A stretch of 64,000 nt of DNA from assembly GCF_000283155.1 (NCBI RefSeq), contig NW_004454159.1, positions 20,970,941 through 21,034,940 of the forward strand, in the 5' to 3' direction. Below the pieces are notes generated by a model that was not told the DNA's origin, did not search any database, and saw nothing but the letters and a program-made list of their open reading frames with translations. Positions 61,101-64,000 of this stretch are shown here, piece after piece. This DNA comes from Ceratotherium simum simum (lineage: Eukaryota > Chordata > Mammalia > Perissodactyla > Rhinocerotidae). Numbering within the stretch: the stretch's first letter is position 1; the number at the start of each line of letters is the position of its first letter. A program made the translations under genes and the position numbers.

Positions 61101-61427
61101 CTCTAGCTGAAATACTCTCTTTTCTCCTTTACCCAACCTCTGTATAAAAACATGACTGCTCTAATCTAATGGGATATTTTGAAGTTCCTTCCCCAAATTC
61201 CAATTCAGCATTCTCTTCTCAGGCAGGAAGCTCTATCAGTGACTATTCATGTTCACAGCAACAGCCTGTGAAGGAAGATGCTACAATGGTGGAAACAAAG
61301 TCAAAATTCAGGCTTCTCCTCTTCCTCACCTAATAGTTTTATATCTCAGATAGTTATTTCTATAATCATCAACAAATACAAACAAAAATTACTCTCTTAT
61401 TGAAAGAAAAAAAAAAAAACAAAACCC

Positions 61428-61610
61428 CACCACTTAATGAGCACCTATTATGTACCAGGGCAAAGGCTAGATTCTGGGAGAAGCAAAGATGAATAAAATA
61501 CAGCCCCTGGCCTGAAGGGCCTTAGAGCCTAGTAGGAGAGCAGATGTGTAAACAAATAATTACCATTCCTTGCAACTATAATAGTAGAGGTAAAAACAGA
61601 ATTCCTGTCA
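61428..61610 (-). repeat. L2 LINE 3' fragment
   Basis: Antisense L2 3' blocks: gagcacctattatgtaccagg, gattctgggagaagcaaagatg and agagcctagtaggagagcag, then gtaaacaaataat. An A-run at 61408-61420 lies just before it. Confidence 0.75.
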
Positions 61611-64000
61611 GCCTCACCAGCCTGTGGGTACAGATGTGGTCATATTAACAGTAATAATTCAAATTTCTCTGCTTTGTGCATTCATCAATTTCTGGGAGTC
61701 CCCAGACAGGGCCTCACTTGCACTCATAAATAATTTTGATCCTGCCAGTACTTTGGCTGTTGTGTCAGGCATCATGGCACCAAATGGCCACAGCTTCTGT
61801 CCCATTCTGTCTTTTGAGTTGTCCCCTATTAGAGGGTTACCAAGGTGGTGCCATTTGGGCCACAGTCTCTTACAGAGTTTCTAGTAAAACAGCCCACCCT
61901 CCTCTCTAGGGGAGTCAGAAAAGAATCCATCAAGTGTTGGACTAGGAGACAGAGCTGAGTGAAAAATACCATGCTGTCCTCACTGTCACCACAACTAAGC
62001 CTTTCTTACTGGGCCAAGTTCCCCGGGCCAGACTCCTTCCTCTTGCAGGTTGAATTTTAACACAAAGTTCTTTTGTCTTCCTATCCTGAGGTTTCTGCTG
62101 GACCCACTCCCATAGGGTATAGGAAATTCCAGAAATGTCTATCTCCCTCACACTCAAGCTTTGATAGAGGCTTGCACAAGATGTCTTGATACACTCAAAC
62201 ACTTACCACACACATACACACACACCAAAACCTACCGTGCATGTAAAACAAATTGTAAGAAGAGAGACTGAAATGGATATCACTATCTATAAAAATCAGT
62301 TTTATGGTAAATATAGTAAAACAACCAATTAACCATTACTGACTTAAGAAGATGAAACCCATCTTCTTTCCACTTGCCAAAACAAGAAGAGTATGTGCGG
62401 GCAGATGCAATATAAAAAAAATGATTTCCAAAATGAAACCAACTCAACTGAAAGTTTATTTTCTCAAAATAAAGTGGAATTGTATCATGGACTCCTTTAC
62501 CTTTTGCACAGACTTTGAAATCCAACCCCCATGAGTTGAGATGCTATTATCTCTTTCAATCCTCATCACTAAAAAAGAAAAGAAATATTTATTCGGAGTA
62601 CAGAAGCCTACTATTAAGACGAAATGGAGTAAAGTGCCAGAAAGCAGAAATCCATACAAATCATCCACCCATTTACCATATATAATGGTGCATATATATA
62701 TAATGGCATATATACATGAGAAATAAAGAGAGAAATCTTTCCCAGGAGATAAAAAATTTTATAGTCCCACTTTATGCTCATACTCTAAAATCACTAGATT
62801 AGAGATTTTTGGAGCCACTCCCTAATTAATAGGTATTGAAGTGAAACTTCGTTCCATTAATTTTCCCTATAATATTATTGCCCTTACCAACCTCAAACAA
62901 CTAATCAAATTAGACTCAAATATCTTCCTGTACTAGAATTTTTTTCAAAGATCAAGATCAGTTTTCAAAGATGCATTCTCGGTGAGATCCATTTTGAAAC
63001 GCACATACACACATGGGCAGCTTTCTGGCTTAGCCTTTGTTTGTGGTCCTAGCAGCCCCACATGTCTCTCTGCCATCATCAGGTCCCCCAGCACCAATGA
63101 CAAATATTTTGGGCCAGTTAGGCGGGCTCATTTGTATCCTGTTTGGCACAAGGACCACTAAGCTAGAGCAGCACTTTCTTGCATTTCTACAGCTTTGCAA
63201 AACTGCTCTGGGAACCGCAGAGCCCATATTTCACATCACGTCCTCCACATCTCTTCCAGCAAGCTCACTGCTCAACTTCACGTACAGTGCAAGAAGTGCC
63301 CGGAGGCCCCTCAGCCAGGTCCACCTGCAAAGACCCATCCCTCTTGTGCGGAGCTGCTGTTTCTGTCAGAGATTCTGTCACACACCTGGAGGGGAAGTTC
63401 TGACCTGGACATTACCACCTGGGCTGCTGCAAGCAGCTGCAGACAGACAAACAATTACCTTGGTGGGTAGGCCTGACCGGCTGTGTGGAAAGAAGAGCTG
63501 AGACAGAATTTTTCCTCCTCAAGACAACTCACTGAGGGTGTTTTACTTTTCAGCGAAAACCAAGGACTGAAATTAAGTGACTTGAGCACATGACCTCAAT
63601 CACGCCATGGTAATGAGGTGTTTTTGGTGTGGTGTGAACAACACCAAAGACATAAGCCCACTTTCCAAAGAGGGAAAAGTCCAGCGTGCTGGGGGCGCTT
63701 GCTGAAGCTCTCTGCCAACCATTCACATTGCCCAGGACTAGCCCGTCCCAGTCCGCAGGCCTGCACTGCTCCACTCTGGGCCTGTGCAAATTACTGCTTG
63801 GAATTCCTGATAAGTTTACATACATCCAAATGACCGACTCCATGACTGAAACATGACAGTGATTTCAATCATTCCTTTTGCTCCAGAAAAGTCTGCATTC
63901 AAACTAAGTGTTTTTACATAATCAACTAGCTTATCTGACAAGCACAGCCAAATGTCCTTTTGAGCTTCAAACTGCTTTCAGCTCAACTAAGAGTAAATGA
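61611..64000. other. Repeat-poor intergenic DNA to window end
   Basis: A short CA tract is at 62208-62224 and a TATA-rich bit near 62690. The 154-codon plus frame at 63037-63501 overlaps other open frames, has no domain, and is probably chance. Nothing else is recognised. Confidence 0.4.

Noticed and set aside
63037..63501. 154-codon plus-strand open frame with a passable splice acceptor at 63191-63192
   Set aside because: Two other long frames overlap it, there is no recognisable domain, and no partner exon is seen. It would need transcript or conservation evidence.
1..64000. CRISPR arrays, operons, ribosome binding sites, phage or bacterial features
   Set aside because: None seen; the repeat content is clearly mammalian nuclear DNA.

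Overview
This window is mammalian nuclear DNA, very probably from a horse or another odd-toed ungulate. The main clue is eleven tRNA-derived SINEs of the equine repetitive element (ERE) type, with GGCCGGCCC-type heads and GGTTCGGATCC B boxes. They sit among L1, L2, MIR, MaLR and hAT/Tigger elements common to placental mammals. I found no host protein-coding exon, tRNA, rRNA, bacterial or CRISPR feature that I can support. The open reading frames are short, and the recognisable ones are decayed retrotransposon fragments.

Layout: 1-657 is an antisense ERV1-type LTR cut by the window edge. It is inserted in the 5' part of a minus-strand L1 (658-3551) whose 5'UTR carries three tandem monomers of about 375 bp. 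3552-8888 holds a MIR, an MLT1-type LTR and mostly unassigned DNA. 8889-15775 is a nearly full-length dead minus-strand L1, broken by two EREs. 15776-29000 is intergenic DNA with EREs, MIR and L2 pieces, a MER3-like element, and a Tigger-type MITE nested in a MER5-type element. 29000-42600 has MaLR LTRs, an L1 3' end, a MER20 nested in a MER5-like element, and unassigned DNA. 42600-47450 is a three-level nest: an old L2-like LINE on the minus strand is split by a plus-strand L1, which is itself split by two EREs. 47450-52010 holds an antisense LTR, an L2 piece and a second copy of an unnamed repeat also seen near 28.4 kb.

From about 52 kb to the end the sequence is strikingly poor in repeats (one ERE, one L2 fragment). 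Several blocks look like conserved non-coding regulatory DNA: 53.4-54.1, 54.5-54.9, 58.4-59.0 and 60.1-61.1 kb. They contain an octamer, homeodomain-type TAAT sites, a cluster of CTGTCA (TALE-type) sites, an 18-bp palindrome of nuclear-receptor half-sites and a spaced 21-bp near-repeat. This is the part most likely to be functional, probably as enhancers of a gene outside the window. That is inference from composition and motifs and needs a cross-species alignment. Repeat family names below come from recalled consensus patterns and not from a database search.
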